A stretch of 64,000 nt of DNA from Oopsacas minuta (lineage: Eukaryota > Porifera > Hexactinellida > Lyssacinosida > Leucopsacidae): the NCBI GenBank assembly GCA_024704765.1, contig JAKMXF010000318.1:248001-312000 (forward strand). The letters run 5' to 3'. Positions within the stretch are counted from its first letter, which is position 1; each line of letters begins with the position of its first letter. The translations under genes were made by a program, and so were the position numbers. Shown piece after piece: positions 51,118-60,991 of the stretch. Under the pieces are notes generated by a model that did no database searches, was not told the DNA's origin, and was given only the letters and a program-made list of their open reading frames with translations.

Positions 51118-52353
51118 TTACCACATCTGTAGACAATCCTCTTGTTTGTTGTTAACAATTATAATTCTTCCATTAATATCCAGAGCTATACCGAGAGGCT
51201 GGTGGAGTCCTCCAAACTGATGTATAAGCACTCCTTCTTTATCAAACACGTATACGAACCCAGTAGAGAAATCTGTCATATAGATATTACAGTCTGCATC
51301 TAGACAGAAGAAGTAACTGCAACATATTTGTTTAGTACACCCTCTGTTTATGATACTGTGTAGCGGGGCGTGGTTAGAACTATTAAACACATGCATACAA
51401 GGGTTAGACTCGTCTAACACGAATATACATTGATGAGCTAGTTTTATATCAACAGGTCGTCTGAATGTGTTCTGCCATAGGATTGTTATGAAAGATAATT
51501 GTGTAGAGAATATCTGGATGCGGTTATTACCACCATCACATACATATATATCCCCGTTAACTTCATTGATAGCTAGGCTATATGGATTGTTGAGCTGACC
51601 CTCTCCCTTACCAGAACATCCTATTTGATTCATAAACACCCCATCCAGCTTGTATATTAGAATACAGTGTTCACTGAATTGACTGACAAATACTCTTCCG
51701 TCAGATATACAAATACCCAATGGTTTATGCATCTTCCCTTCACCTGCTGTCTCTCCAAAAGTAAACAAATAATTGCCTTCTTGAGAGAAAACCTGCACTC
51801 TGTGATTAGAGTGATCTGCAACGTATATTTTTGAACTTAAATTGTCGACTGCTACCCCCCAAGGGAAATCTAGCTCCCCCTCACCATTGCCCTTATTAGT
51901 CACTGTCAAGGCTGGACGTACCTTTTTTTTATAATCAATTTTAGAACCTTTTTGAAAGCCACACCCCTCTGTAACTCTTATGCTACCCAATCTAGTGACG
52001 TCGCTGATCAGCTGTTCTCTCCATACAAATTCTATGTTACGATTCTGCATTTGTATTCGCATATGTTTCAACTTTTCTTCTATTTTAGCTATTACATCTT
52101 GTTGTAGAGGTCTAAGATCTGAGTAATTGATATTCTCTTCTATCAATTTCTTTGTAGTCTCTAGTTCTAATCTCATTCCTTCCTGTTCCTTTATTTTATC
52201 TCTGTATTGTAGGGATATAGTCTCTAATTCTTGTAGAAGCTCTGCTTCTCTAGTTCTTAAACTGTCAATTAATTCACTGAATCTCTTCGTAATCTCAGTC
52301 TGTAGTTTTTCTACACGATTGAAGAAATCTACTGTCTCTTCCGGATTAGCCAT
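51118..52353 (-). CDS. Coiled-coil NHL-repeat protein (second copy of the type)
   Basis: 411 residues from ATG 52353. The upstream in-frame codons begin with TTG and are not used. The N-terminal coiled coil (RVEKLQTEITKRFSELIDSL, then REAELLQELETI) is followed by an NHL propeller: FPWGVAVDNLSSKIYVADHS, NHRVQVFSQEGNYLFTFGE, NPYSLAINEVNGDIYVCDGG, NNRIQIFS. There is no RING or B-box. It is related to the 21.7-23.0 kb gene across both halves, so the two are paralogues rather than independent fusions. Function unknown. Confidence 0.8.
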   Translation of the reverse strand: MANPEETVDFFNRVEKLQTEITKRFSELIDSLRTREAELLQELETISLQYRDKIKEQEGMRLELETTKKLIEENINYSDLRPLQQDVIAKIEEKLKHMRIQMQNRNIEFVWREQLISDVTRLGSIRVTEGCGFQKGSKIDYKKKVRPALTVTNKGNGEGELDFPWGVAVDNLSSKIYVADHSNHRVQVFSQEGNYLFTFGETAGEGKMHKPLGICISDGRVFVSQFSEHCILIYKLDGVFMNQIGCSGKGEGQLNNPYSLAINEVNGDIYVCDGGNNRIQIFSTQLSFITILWQNTFRRPVDIKLAHQCIFVLDESNPCMHVFNSSNHAPLHSIINRGCTKQICCSYFFCLDADCNIYMTDFSTGFVYVFDKEGVLIHQFGGLHQPLGIALDINGRIIIVNNKQEDCLQMW

Positions 52354-52574
52354 AACTTTATAATCTAATATGTATAAAACCAAGGTTTAAAATACAAAAT
52401 GTATTACGTAATTAAGTTAGCTAAATATGAAGTCTCTTTAATATGAACAAGATGTTTTGTTTCGTTAGGGTTCACAATAATCGCTCTGACTGTACCATTA
52501 CAGCAGCTAAACACTATCAAACTAAATCATCTGAATGGTAGCGTCTTGACGGTAAAAAATTAATAAATAGTGCG

Positions 52575-55500
52575 TTAATTATTTGTAGGTGAATCGTCGT
52601 CAGAATTTCCATCGCTTAGAAACCCTCTGTCTCTATCTGAAGGAGAATCTTCACTGCTGGATACTGGCATACGTACATACGTTCTGTTACGATCCTCATC
52701 ACTACTGCTATTGAATATTAATTCAAATCTATCAAAGTCTACAGCTATTCGATGTTGTTTCTGTTCAGCTAGTGTTGCAGTGAGGTAAGGCCAGATAGCA
52801 CGCTCTGATTTAACCAATGCAAATAGTACTTCTGTACCGTACATGTGACGAATAATTTCGTTATTTACTGCAGCGAATAAAGGGAAAGAAGCAGAGTATA
52901 GCTTGTCTCTTGTACGGATATATATTTCTAAGTTAGAAGGAGATGCGAAAATATCCGCAGAGATAGCGTTCTCAATTTTGCAACTAATCTTAATTTTAGC
53001 TTTAGTCTGACTCCAGAGGGGAGAGAGCAGAGCTCTTGTCTGATTGGGGTGAGGAACATTAGAGGGCATTTTGAATAAAGAATATTTAGACGATGGTCTA
53101 CCTCGACGTGTACGAGGATTAGTTTGTGATGAAATGAATAATGTTATCTCTTCAAATTTCCCTGTAATTCTAGTATCCTTATAACCCTTGGATAAGCTCT
53201 GAAGGATCTGTAGCTTATCTTTGAGTAGCTGTTTAAGGGTCTGGCTATTTCTAACGAGTAGAGAGAGCAAGCGGAATAGAGTGTAACACTCATTGGTGTT
53301 ATCACTAACAGACAATTGAGAGAGGAGATGGAATACTCTCTCCCAATCTATCAATTCTACAATCTTATCTCTGAGTACCGAGTAGCCTGATAGAGCCAGG
53401 AGTAGCTCTGAGAATATGTAGGGGATATTACTTAGCATACAATCTTTTAATATTCCAGATTCTAGTACTAGACGAGCAGAGCTTTCAGAACGCTGAGAGA
53501 TAGAAATCAGGAACAAAATTAAGGTATTTTGAGTTTTATTGCAATTCAGTTCATGAAATAGTCTAACAATCCAGAGCAATAGGTCACTGGATAGTAAGGA
53601 CTTATAGAAAGCTTCACTCTCCTCAATCACTGTTAAAATGCGAAATATAACACATTTTGATTCTACTGACATGTCTAATGGAAGGATAGTATTTGTAAAT
53701 TTACTCAGACATACTCTAACCTTATTCCCCTGATTCAGTGTAGTTACTACTCTAAGCACAGCACTCATCAGACACCATACATCTGTGTAGTGTGTAGATT
53801 TGACTACACATTTGCCTAATTCTGTCCAGTCTTCTACTTCTAGCAATGACTCATCATTGTACCCTGCCAAACAGTTGACAATATCTTCAAATACTGTATG
53901 TGTGTATGCTTCTTGATTCAGCAGGGCTTGACAGCTTGTACGGAACTTGGATACAGTTTGTGTACAGAGGTTAGACTGATGTTGTAATCCTATTTGTGTA
54001 TGTAATGTGTCTAGTATATTACTTGTAGACTTACTGGATTGAGCGTATAATTCTACCGAATAGGTAGGAATATTTTGATGTAGTTCACTAGTAGATAGAG
54101 ACATTTCCAAAGCAAACAATAGCGTATCTCCTCGTGTCAAATCCCATAGAGTATCACCAGCTGAAGAGAGCTCATTGTAAGTCTCTGAGCTAGCTTCTGA
54201 AGAATTTATAGCTACAAATCCATGTAGACTACAAGGAATAGCTTGTGCATTCATTAGGAACAGGAAATGATCGCTTATAGGATATACTTCACGGTTTTTT
54301 ATCCATTCTACATCTCCGTAATCAATGAAATATATCTCATAAGCCCCCTCTATAGATATAGTTATAACCTTGCCTCTATATAACCTGCTGTCTACTGATA
54401 GCCTAGCTACACAGTACTGTCCTACACGCAAGACATAAGGGTTGAATGTAGGAAGAGAATACGCATTTAATACAGTGCTGAGTTCATTTAATTTGTTAAG
54501 ATTTGATGATTTCTGAACGTAGAATAGATTGGGAGTTTCTATAGCAGAAATATTTACAGTTACATCTGAATTCAGCTCTAAGGACTCTGATGGGACAGCT
54601 GGCGTATCATCATCAGCTGGTGGATGGATACCTAGCTTATCGAAATGAGAGGGATTGTGTATAGCCCAGTCTTTGTTAATAGCTTGTTGTGGATATGACA
54701 TGGTAGCACCCGTGATGTTTAGTGATTTTAAGGAGTACGTGTTCTCCAATAGATCTATAAACAGGAGTCCATTAAAGTTATAAGCTATCCTACCTGTGAA
54801 TTTCTTCCCCTTTAAACATTTTGTAGCAAATTCACAAGCTTGTGGTGACCAGTCGTAATCTCTGTCTACTGGCTTAATACTACAACACACCATCTCTACT
54901 ACTTGTCTAGGTACTTGGTAGAGATGACATGGTAGTGGTAGTAGCTGGTTAGCATAGACTACCTTCATTTCTCCTGTGTCAATACAACGCACTTCAACTT
55001 GCTCTCTGTGATAGAATATCAGCTGATCTAGAGCTCTGCTGAAATTCAGAGTCTGTACTCGATAATACAAGTTATCAGCAGCATCATATAGAGCATAGTA
55101 GTTACCTAATTTAGGTACACATACCTTATCCTTAGTGCTCCAGGAAGAACTGAATGTCTGGATCTCACGATTGAGAGTCAAGGCTTGAGATGCACTGAAA
55201 CATGGACACGTGACGTCACCTAACTTCTCTGGATAATGCTCTAGGATTCTAACCCATATCTGGCTGGGATTGGACACATGAGAGACCAGGACTACTACAG
55301 ACCCGCTCTGGGGGGTGTCAGGATGTGAAATGACCTCTGTCTGCTCGAGAGAGGATTGTAATGTGCTGGTTGATCTGGTGGGGGAGTCAGCAGATGGAAT
55401 TCGGTGTAGAAAGCTACAAGATTCATGAGGACACTCTCCAAATGATTTGAAATAAAAACAGAGTTCTCCTTGTTTAGAGAATTTGGTTGTTTCTCTTATT

Positions 55501-57542
55501 CTAGTCAGCTGATTGGATACTTCAATGGGTACACTATAGCCAAGACGTGTATGGAAATTGGATAGATAAGATATCTTATTTCCCAGCTCTTTGGTGAGGA
55601 AGACAAGAGACTGACAGGAAGTAGCCATACCGTTATTAAAGCTATCCGTGAGTAGATGATATCTACCTCTGAATACTTTCTTAGTATTACCTGTATTAGG
55701 GAATTCTAAATGAATGAGTGTAGTTACTTGCAGGTAAGACAGATTAATGGTGAATCTCTCTATTGCATCATCAAATAGTATTAATATATCACTTTTAGCT
55801 TTGGTCTCGTCTTGTTTCGCTTCCCACTCATTCAACAGCTGCATAGCTTCTTTGGAAGATTCAATATTTTGACTCAATACATGGAATTGGTAGTCATTAG
55901 ATGATAAGACATGTGACAGCTCTGCTAGTGTTGACATGTTTGACAGACATATGGCAGCTCTGTATGAATTTTTTGGTAGATATTCCACCAGTTTATCTAG
56001 CTTTTCTGTCATCTTGCAGTTGATCAGCTGTTGAGGTACTCCTTGGAAAACACTTGCTTCTATTGGACATGTTATAAGAGTTATTCTATTTTTGGTATAC
56101 GCGCGCATGAGGCTGAGAATAGCCGCAGAATATGAAGCTGAAAAGATCAGTATCTGGGGAGGAATGCGGATATTTACAACAATTTCTTGTAAGAGTGTGG
56201 CATAAGTTCGCATAAATTGCTTAATTTCAGTCTCATATTTAACTACTAGTACATCTGAGTTATCAAACACTAAATAAGCAAGTCTAGCTAGGGATATAGT
56301 ATGTGCAGACAATAGTCTTATAGCTGAGCAGGGTGTACATACTAGTATATCAGCTCCAGAGCCTAGACAGTCAACAGCTGATGCTTCATGTCCCTGATAA
56401 GCTAGAGCACACAAATTCACCTTACTTTGATCTTTCCAGGATATAATATTCCTACACACCATATGTACGTACTCTGCTTCTCTAGCGGAACCGCAGAATA
56501 CTAGGATAAGAGGGCCGCTCTGAGCTTGGAGATGTTCGTAACACTCATCAGTGAATAAATATCGATGTAGGAGAGGAAGGATATAAGATAGAGTCTTACC
56601 TGACTGAGTAGGAGAGATACACAATAGGTCTCTACCAGATAGGATAGCAGGCCATGCATGAGCTTGTACTAGGGTAGGACCAGGGAAAGATAGAGATTTT
56701 AAGCGGGTATTAAATATATCAGAGAAGCACTGGGAAGCAGCTAGCACCATGGGGGGTATACTGTCTCCTTGAAGGAAAGATTGTGGATGATATGAACTGT
56801 GATAAGCTTTGAATGCTGATACTTGTGATTGAGTAGAAATAGCTGTAGATTTACTTAGCTCACTCCTCCTCTCTTGTGTAGTTACTGACTCCTCATCTGT
56901 GCGTTCTAGGAGAGAAGGGAAGCCTGTGTACTCCTCTGCTAGCCCTGATGATATCAATTCTGATCCAATCAGCTGGTTGCTATTCGTATGGTAGCAGGAT
57001 ACAAATGCTACTGAACCAACATAACCTTTGATCTCTGCTCTGAACTCCAGTTTATTAGAATGAGATATACCAAGTTGTTCGTCTATCTTATAACCCCATT
57101 GCTCACGTAGGAGAGAAGATGACTCAAACTTCTCAGCTGTTCTTATACCGAACATACCGTATCTCTTAGCTAGAGGCTTACAGTCCAGGAATAGGGCTGG
57201 CATCGCTAAGATCTGCTCCATCCCGATAGTCCGTGTTACTCCAAAGTCTATAAAGAACACTTCTATAAGATAATCTAGTTTACGTCTCAATCTCCTGCCG
57301 CATTGACCTCTAGCCCAGATATAATCTAGCATAGCTATGCAGTAGTCATTTCTGTGTGTAATGTCAATCAGTTCAGCTTCTGGTGACATAGCATACTCAG
57401 TTATTCGTTCTGTTATGTCATCTTGTAACGATAATGTACTGTGACCCCCACTGGTACTGCTCTCTAGAGCCCAGAATAGACTGGGATATGTGAAATGTAG
57501 AGGTATAAGCTCTAGAGTATCTGATTCTGAATTATCTGCCAT
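52575..57542 (-). CDS. TDRD12: TDRD12-like Tudor/DEAD-helicase protein (piRNA pathway)
   Basis: 1655 intronless residues. An N-terminal Tudor-like region (about 50-190) is followed by a helicase with P-loop SPTQSGKTLSYILPLL near 308, motif II degenerate as VFDNSDVLV near 425, and a weak second lobe. A CCCH zinc finger (CFYFKSFGEC...CSFLH, C-x8-C-x4-C-x3-H) lies near 694, and a Tudor domain near 1040-1090 (LYRGKVITI, YEIYFIDYGDVEWI). A helical ARM-like stretch and a C-terminal CS/p23-like segment with an acidic serine tail complete it. This order matches TDRD12, a factor in secondary piRNA production. The helicase may not hydrolyse ATP efficiently. Confidence 0.82.
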   Translation of the reverse strand: MADNSESDTLELIPLHFTYPSLFWALESSTSGGHSTLSLQDDITERITEYAMSPEAELIDITHRNDYCIAMLDYIWARGQCGRRLRRKLDYLIEVFFIDFGVTRTIGMEQILAMPALFLDCKPLAKRYGMFGIRTAEKFESSSLLREQWGYKIDEQLGISHSNKLEFRAEIKGYVGSVAFVSCYHTNSNQLIGSELISSGLAEEYTGFPSLLERTDEESVTTQERRSELSKSTAISTQSQVSAFKAYHSSYHPQSFLQGDSIPPMVLAASQCFSDIFNTRLKSLSFPGPTLVQAHAWPAILSGRDLLCISPTQSGKTLSYILPLLHRYLFTDECYEHLQAQSGPLILVFCGSAREAEYVHMVCRNIISWKDQSKVNLCALAYQGHEASAVDCLGSGADILVCTPCSAIRLLSAHTISLARLAYLVFDNSDVLVVKYETEIKQFMRTYATLLQEIVVNIRIPPQILIFSASYSAAILSLMRAYTKNRITLITCPIEASVFQGVPQQLINCKMTEKLDKLVEYLPKNSYRAAICLSNMSTLAELSHVLSSNDYQFHVLSQNIESSKEAMQLLNEWEAKQDETKAKSDILILFDDAIERFTINLSYLQVTTLIHLEFPNTGNTKKVFRGRYHLLTDSFNNGMATSCQSLVFLTKELGNKISYLSNFHTRLGYSVPIEVSNQLTRIRETTKFSKQGELCFYFKSFGECPHESCSFLHRIPSADSPTRSTSTLQSSLEQTEVISHPDTPQSGSVVVLVSHVSNPSQIWVRILEHYPEKLGDVTCPCFSASQALTLNREIQTFSSSWSTKDKVCVPKLGNYYALYDAADNLYYRVQTLNFSRALDQLIFYHREQVEVRCIDTGEMKVVYANQLLPLPCHLYQVPRQVVEMVCCSIKPVDRDYDWSPQACEFATKCLKGKKFTGRIAYNFNGLLFIDLLENTYSLKSLNITGATMSYPQQAINKDWAIHNPSHFDKLGIHPPADDDTPAVPSESLELNSDVTVNISAIETPNLFYVQKSSNLNKLNELSTVLNAYSLPTFNPYVLRVGQYCVARLSVDSRLYRGKVITISIEGAYEIYFIDYGDVEWIKNREVYPISDHFLFLMNAQAIPCSLHGFVAINSSEASSETYNELSSAGDTLWDLTRGDTLLFALEMSLSTSELHQNIPTYSVELYAQSSKSTSNILDTLHTQIGLQHQSNLCTQTVSKFRTSCQALLNQEAYTHTVFEDIVNCLAGYNDESLLEVEDWTELGKCVVKSTHYTDVWCLMSAVLRVVTTLNQGNKVRVCLSKFTNTILPLDMSVESKCVIFRILTVIEESEAFYKSLLSSDLLLWIVRLFHELNCNKTQNTLILFLISISQRSESSARLVLESGILKDCMLSNIPYIFSELLLALSGYSVLRDKIVELIDWERVFHLLSQLSVSDNTNECYTLFRLLSLLVRNSQTLKQLLKDKLQILQSLSKGYKDTRITGKFEEITLFISSQTNPRTRRGRPSSKYSLFKMPSNVPHPNQTRALLSPLWSQTKAKIKISCKIENAISADIFASPSNLEIYIRTRDKLYSASFPLFAAVNNEIIRHMYGTEVLFALVKSERAIWPYLTATLAEQKQHRIAVDFDRFELIFNSSSDEDRNRTYVRMPVSSSEDSPSDRDRGFLSDGNSDDDSPTNN

Positions 57543-57775
57543 CTAACAAGTATCAGTTATGAAACAAATGTTAAATTCGTCCGATTTATTTCCAAATCTC
57601 TGCTTTAATAATCAAATAATTCGACAAACAAATACTATGTAACTGATTAGATTACAAATTTACAATATTCCAAAAGTGTTTATAAGTCAGTACAATTGCC
57701 AGATGAGGCTACATTACAACAAGATCAGAGACCTAACTTAGGATACAATTCAGAACACAGTGCGCCTCACTGTAC

Positions 57776-58795
57776 TTAGAACATTTTTTGGGGATACATA
57801 GTGACAGGAGTAGGACTATCCAGGTAGTCTGGTTTGGAGGTTGTATCAAACTCACCCACTGACTGTTGTGACAGGTTCGACAAGGGCATGTCAGTATCCA
57901 TCATTGAAATAGCGTTAGATTTAGAATCGATTTTCCCTGCTAAAGAAATGTCCTCATCTTCTTGAGAAGAGAAAGATCCCATCAGCAATGTCCATTCAGA
58001 GAGCTTTCTATCTTGATTGTTAGGCAGATTGGCTAAGTTTCTGGGTTGCAATGGCATGTTCCTCTTCTCCGGGAGAGAGGGGGCTATAGGCTGAGGAACA
58101 GGCTCTGTATTCTTGAAAAATTGTGAATATATTTCGTGTGGGATATTTCGCTTGATAGTAGCGTGTAGGTCTCGTTTTATGAGAGCTAAGGTGTTAGATC
58201 GTTTCAAATAGTCCTGAGGGCTAATACTATGTAACAAATTATGTTCTATCTCTTTGAAGGGAATATCATTATTACTGGTTTGTTGAGAATCTTTGTCTTG
58301 CTTAGTTGAATGGCAATTGGATTCTGTAGGTTTGTGTCTTAGTGCAGACTTCTGGTTATCAGACTCTGGTGTAGTTAGTTTCGATATGTCCATCATTGTA
58401 TGTTCTTGGTTCTGAAATGACTGGTCAAGGGATTGCTGACTGTTTTGATTTATTACACGAGTTATCATGGAGCTGTCTTCCTGATCCATCATTGAATTGT
58501 CCTGCTGAGCTGTGAGAGGTCCTCTGGAAACTGTTTTTGACACCTTAGCCATGTTGAATATACCGGCTTGTGTCGTGATCCTGTTCCTAGTGATCATAGT
58601 CGGTTTATCTGTCTGTTGAATAGGATTAGGCTTAGGCAAGGTATTGCCTATGTCTGTCAGCAGACGTGAATTCTTATTCCCAGTAGTAGCTCTCTCTGAT
58701 TCTTTAACAATTGGAAACTTTGTTGATTTCTTAGGTAGAGGTCTCACCTTACGTTGTGGTTTCAAAAATATACTATTTTTATTAATGACAGACAT
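57776..58795 (-). CDS. Disordered protein with a cyclin-type destruction box
   Basis: 339 residues from ATG 58795; a GTG lies two codons upstream. Almost entirely low complexity, rich in S, T, N, Q and P, with no fold visible. At residues 44-51 is RLLTDIGN, matching the RxxLxDIGN destruction box of A/B cyclins, but no cyclin box follows. The tripeptide MMD recurs three times in similar surroundings (NSMMDQED, HTMMDISK, ISMMDTDM). One short conserved-looking block, LKRSNTLALIKRDLHATIKR, may be helical. Possible APC/C substrate or mitotic regulator; I do not recognise the family. Confidence 0.6.
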   Translation of the reverse strand: MSVINKNSIFLKPQRKVRPLPKKSTKFPIVKESERATTGNKNSRLLTDIGNTLPKPNPIQQTDKPTMITRNRITTQAGIFNMAKVSKTVSRGPLTAQQDNSMMDQEDSSMITRVINQNSQQSLDQSFQNQEHTMMDISKLTTPESDNQKSALRHKPTESNCHSTKQDKDSQQTSNNDIPFKEIEHNLLHSISPQDYLKRSNTLALIKRDLHATIKRNIPHEIYSQFFKNTEPVPQPIAPSLPEKRNMPLQPRNLANLPNNQDRKLSEWTLLMGSFSSQEDEDISLAGKIDSKSNAISMMDTDMPLSNLSQQSVGEFDTTSKPDYLDSPTPVTMYPQKMF

Positions 58796-58947
58796 AGACA
58801 CTATTCGACATAATTATCCTTGGTTTAGTTAACAAATTGTGTAGACAATCGAGGCTTATATAATTGAGAAATAATAAAATAATGAATACATATTATTTTA
58901 GTGCGGGAATTATTGAATGACTGATATTTACTGAATAGCTACTGAAT

Positions 58948-59928
58948 ATGGATTCTAATAAAAGCATGGAAGTTATAGACATAACTCAGCCCAGATGGAA
59001 ACAAAACACATTTCTGGGACGTTTCAAACACTTCACAGAGCTTACTCATCCTAAACACATGTTCCATTCCTCTAATAGACTCAATAAGGCTGACAAGATA
59101 ATATCTGGTTATAAATCTGGAGAAGATAACTCTCTACAAAAGCTAAGTATCAAAGAACAATGGAGAATAAAATACATTTATGACAGTGCTTTCCATCCAG
59201 ACACAGGCGATAAGATGTTACTTCCATTCCGTATGTGTGCACAGATTCCCTCAGCTATTTTAATAGTATCGGGCATACTCACGTATCACCATACACTGAG
59301 TGGAGTATTATTCTGGCAATGGTTCAATCAATCATATTGCGCTACACTTAACTTTACAAACAGAAACGCTACTTCTAAAGTAACAAATAAACATATCCTT
59401 ATGGCATATACCTCTGCTACTACCGGGGCAGTAGCTGTATCAGTATTACTGAATAGGATGGTTACTACTACTCATTCTCTATCTGGTAGACTGGTACCTT
59501 TTCTAGCTATAACTATGGCTAATGCTATTAATATACCTCTCATGAGGCAGAATGAGCTAAAGGATGGAGTTACTGTTTCTACTGAAGGAGGAGAGAGTTG
59601 TGGGAGTTCTAGGCGAGCTGCAGCTGTTGGAATATTTCAAACTCTCCTCGGTCGATTAGTATTTGCAGGTCCCTCGTTCATATTCTCTCCTATAATATAT
59701 ACACGACTTATACGTCACTTCCCTATTCTACACGCAAGCAAATCTCTGTCAATTATAATACAAGGACTCCTGACAGGACTTCTATACATACCCTCTATTC
59801 CATTAGGATGTAGTTTGTTCCCCCAGAGATCTCACTTATCAGTAAACTCATTAGAACATAATGTCAAGCAGTGTGTACAGCGTAAACACCCTAATGCTAA
59901 ATATGTTTATTTCAATAAGGGCTTATAG
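58948..59928 (+). CDS. SFXN: Sideroflexin, mitochondrial amino-acid transporter
   Basis: 326 residues (SFXN1 has 322). The N-terminus DITQPRWKQNTFLGRFKHF is typical of the family. The conserved core FHPDTGDKMLLPFRMCAQIP is present, followed by about five membrane segments (VLFWQWFNQSYCATLNFTNR, then LVPFLAITMANAINIPLMR with the family NxPLMR signature). Sideroflexins sit in the inner mitochondrial membrane; SFXN1/3 carry serine. The paralogue type (1/2/3) is not assigned. Intronless. The gene starts 152 bases from the divergent D-box protein gene, suggesting a shared promoter region. Confidence 0.93.
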   Translation: MDSNKSMEVIDITQPRWKQNTFLGRFKHFTELTHPKHMFHSSNRLNKADKIISGYKSGEDNSLQKLSIKEQWRIKYIYDSAFHPDTGDKMLLPFRMCAQIPSAILIVSGILTYHHTLSGVLFWQWFNQSYCATLNFTNRNATSKVTNKHILMAYTSATTGAVAVSVLLNRMVTTTHSLSGRLVPFLAITMANAINIPLMRQNELKDGVTVSTEGGESCGSSRRAAAVGIFQTLLGRLVFAGPSFIFSPIIYTRLIRHFPILHASKSLSIIIQGLLTGLLYIPSIPLGCSLFPQRSHLSVNSLEHNVKQCVQRKHPNAKYVYFNKGL

Positions 59929-60020
59929 TGTTGGGTAGAATAATTCATTCAAATCTAATTATCTAATTGATAAATATATTACTGTTATATCTCTAAATTA
60001 ATTCACGAGTTATACGAATA

Positions 60021-60920
60021 ATGTCAGTTCCAGCTGATTCTGATCGTGTATGTACTACCTTCCCGAAGGTTAAGGAGGTAAGGGCCTATATCAAGGACTC
60101 CGAGAAGGGAGGACAAGTTGGACAAGGAGGGGATTGTCATGATGTACCCACGGGACACTGGATAGGCGGGAGTGCTCCCCACATGCCAATCGCTAACCCT
60201 ATGTCTGGATACGAGATGTACGAGGACGACCGGAATTCTTGGGGTATCGGAGCTCTAGGCAGTCTGGTAGTTGAGGTAGAGACGACAGAGGGGGACAAGG
60301 GGGTGGGGGTGAGTCTAGGGGGAGAGGCAGGGTGCTATATCGTAGAGAAACACCTCTCAAGGTTCGTAGAAGGACAGAACCCAGCTGATATTGAGCTCAT
60401 GTGGGATCAAATGTATAAATCTACTATCAATTATGGAAGAAAAGGATTACCATTACAAGCTATTAGTGCTGTGGATTTAGCTTTGTGGGATCTGTTAGGA
60501 CATTTGAGGAGAGAGCCTGTCTATCAGATGCTGGGGGGCAGAACCAAGCCTTATCTACCTGTATACTCTACTACATGTGATGCTCTACAGGCTAAGAAGT
60601 TTGGGTTCGTTGGTGCTAAGATAGGATGTCCTTACGGTCCTAGTGCAGGGGGGGAGGGGCTGAAGAAGAACGTAGAAATGTTCAAAAATACTAGGAAGCA
60701 GGTTAAGTAATAATATCTATTGGTTATATACTCCTGGATTGAATGCTGTAATACAGGTAGGAGATGAATTCCCTTTGATGCTTGACTGCTACATGGCTCT
60801 AACACTATCATACTCTATACAGCTAGCTAGAGAACTTAAGGATCTTAAGTTCAAGTGGATAGAGGAAGCATTACCCCCTGATGATTATCAGGGATACAGA
60901 GAACTTACTAGTGTTTGCAG
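60021..60920 (+). CDS. Enolase-superfamily acid sugar dehydratase, rhamnonate-dehydratase-like, incomplete; exons 60021-60701 and 60757-60920
   Basis: One intron (60702-60756, 55 bases, CAG|GTTAAG to ATACAG) joins R-K-Q-V-G-D-E-F. The product so far is about 281 residues: the N-terminal capping region (HWIGGSAPHMPIANPMSGYE), then ISAVDLALWDLLGHLRREPV, YQMLGGRTKPYLPVYST, and the barrel segment PLMLDCYMALTLSYSIQLAR with the metal-binding Asp, then WIEEALPPDDYQGYREL with the second acid. It stops at a good donor (TTTGCAG|GTAAGA). The last third (third metal ligand and the His base) is not seen downstream. It is either truncated or continues outside the window. It resembles bacterial L-rhamnonate dehydratases; transfer is possible. 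Confidence 0.65.
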
Positions 60921-60991
60921 GTAAGATAAATACTTGTCATAAATTTGATTGTATATATAAGTGTCAATCAATAACATACGATAGAGATAGC

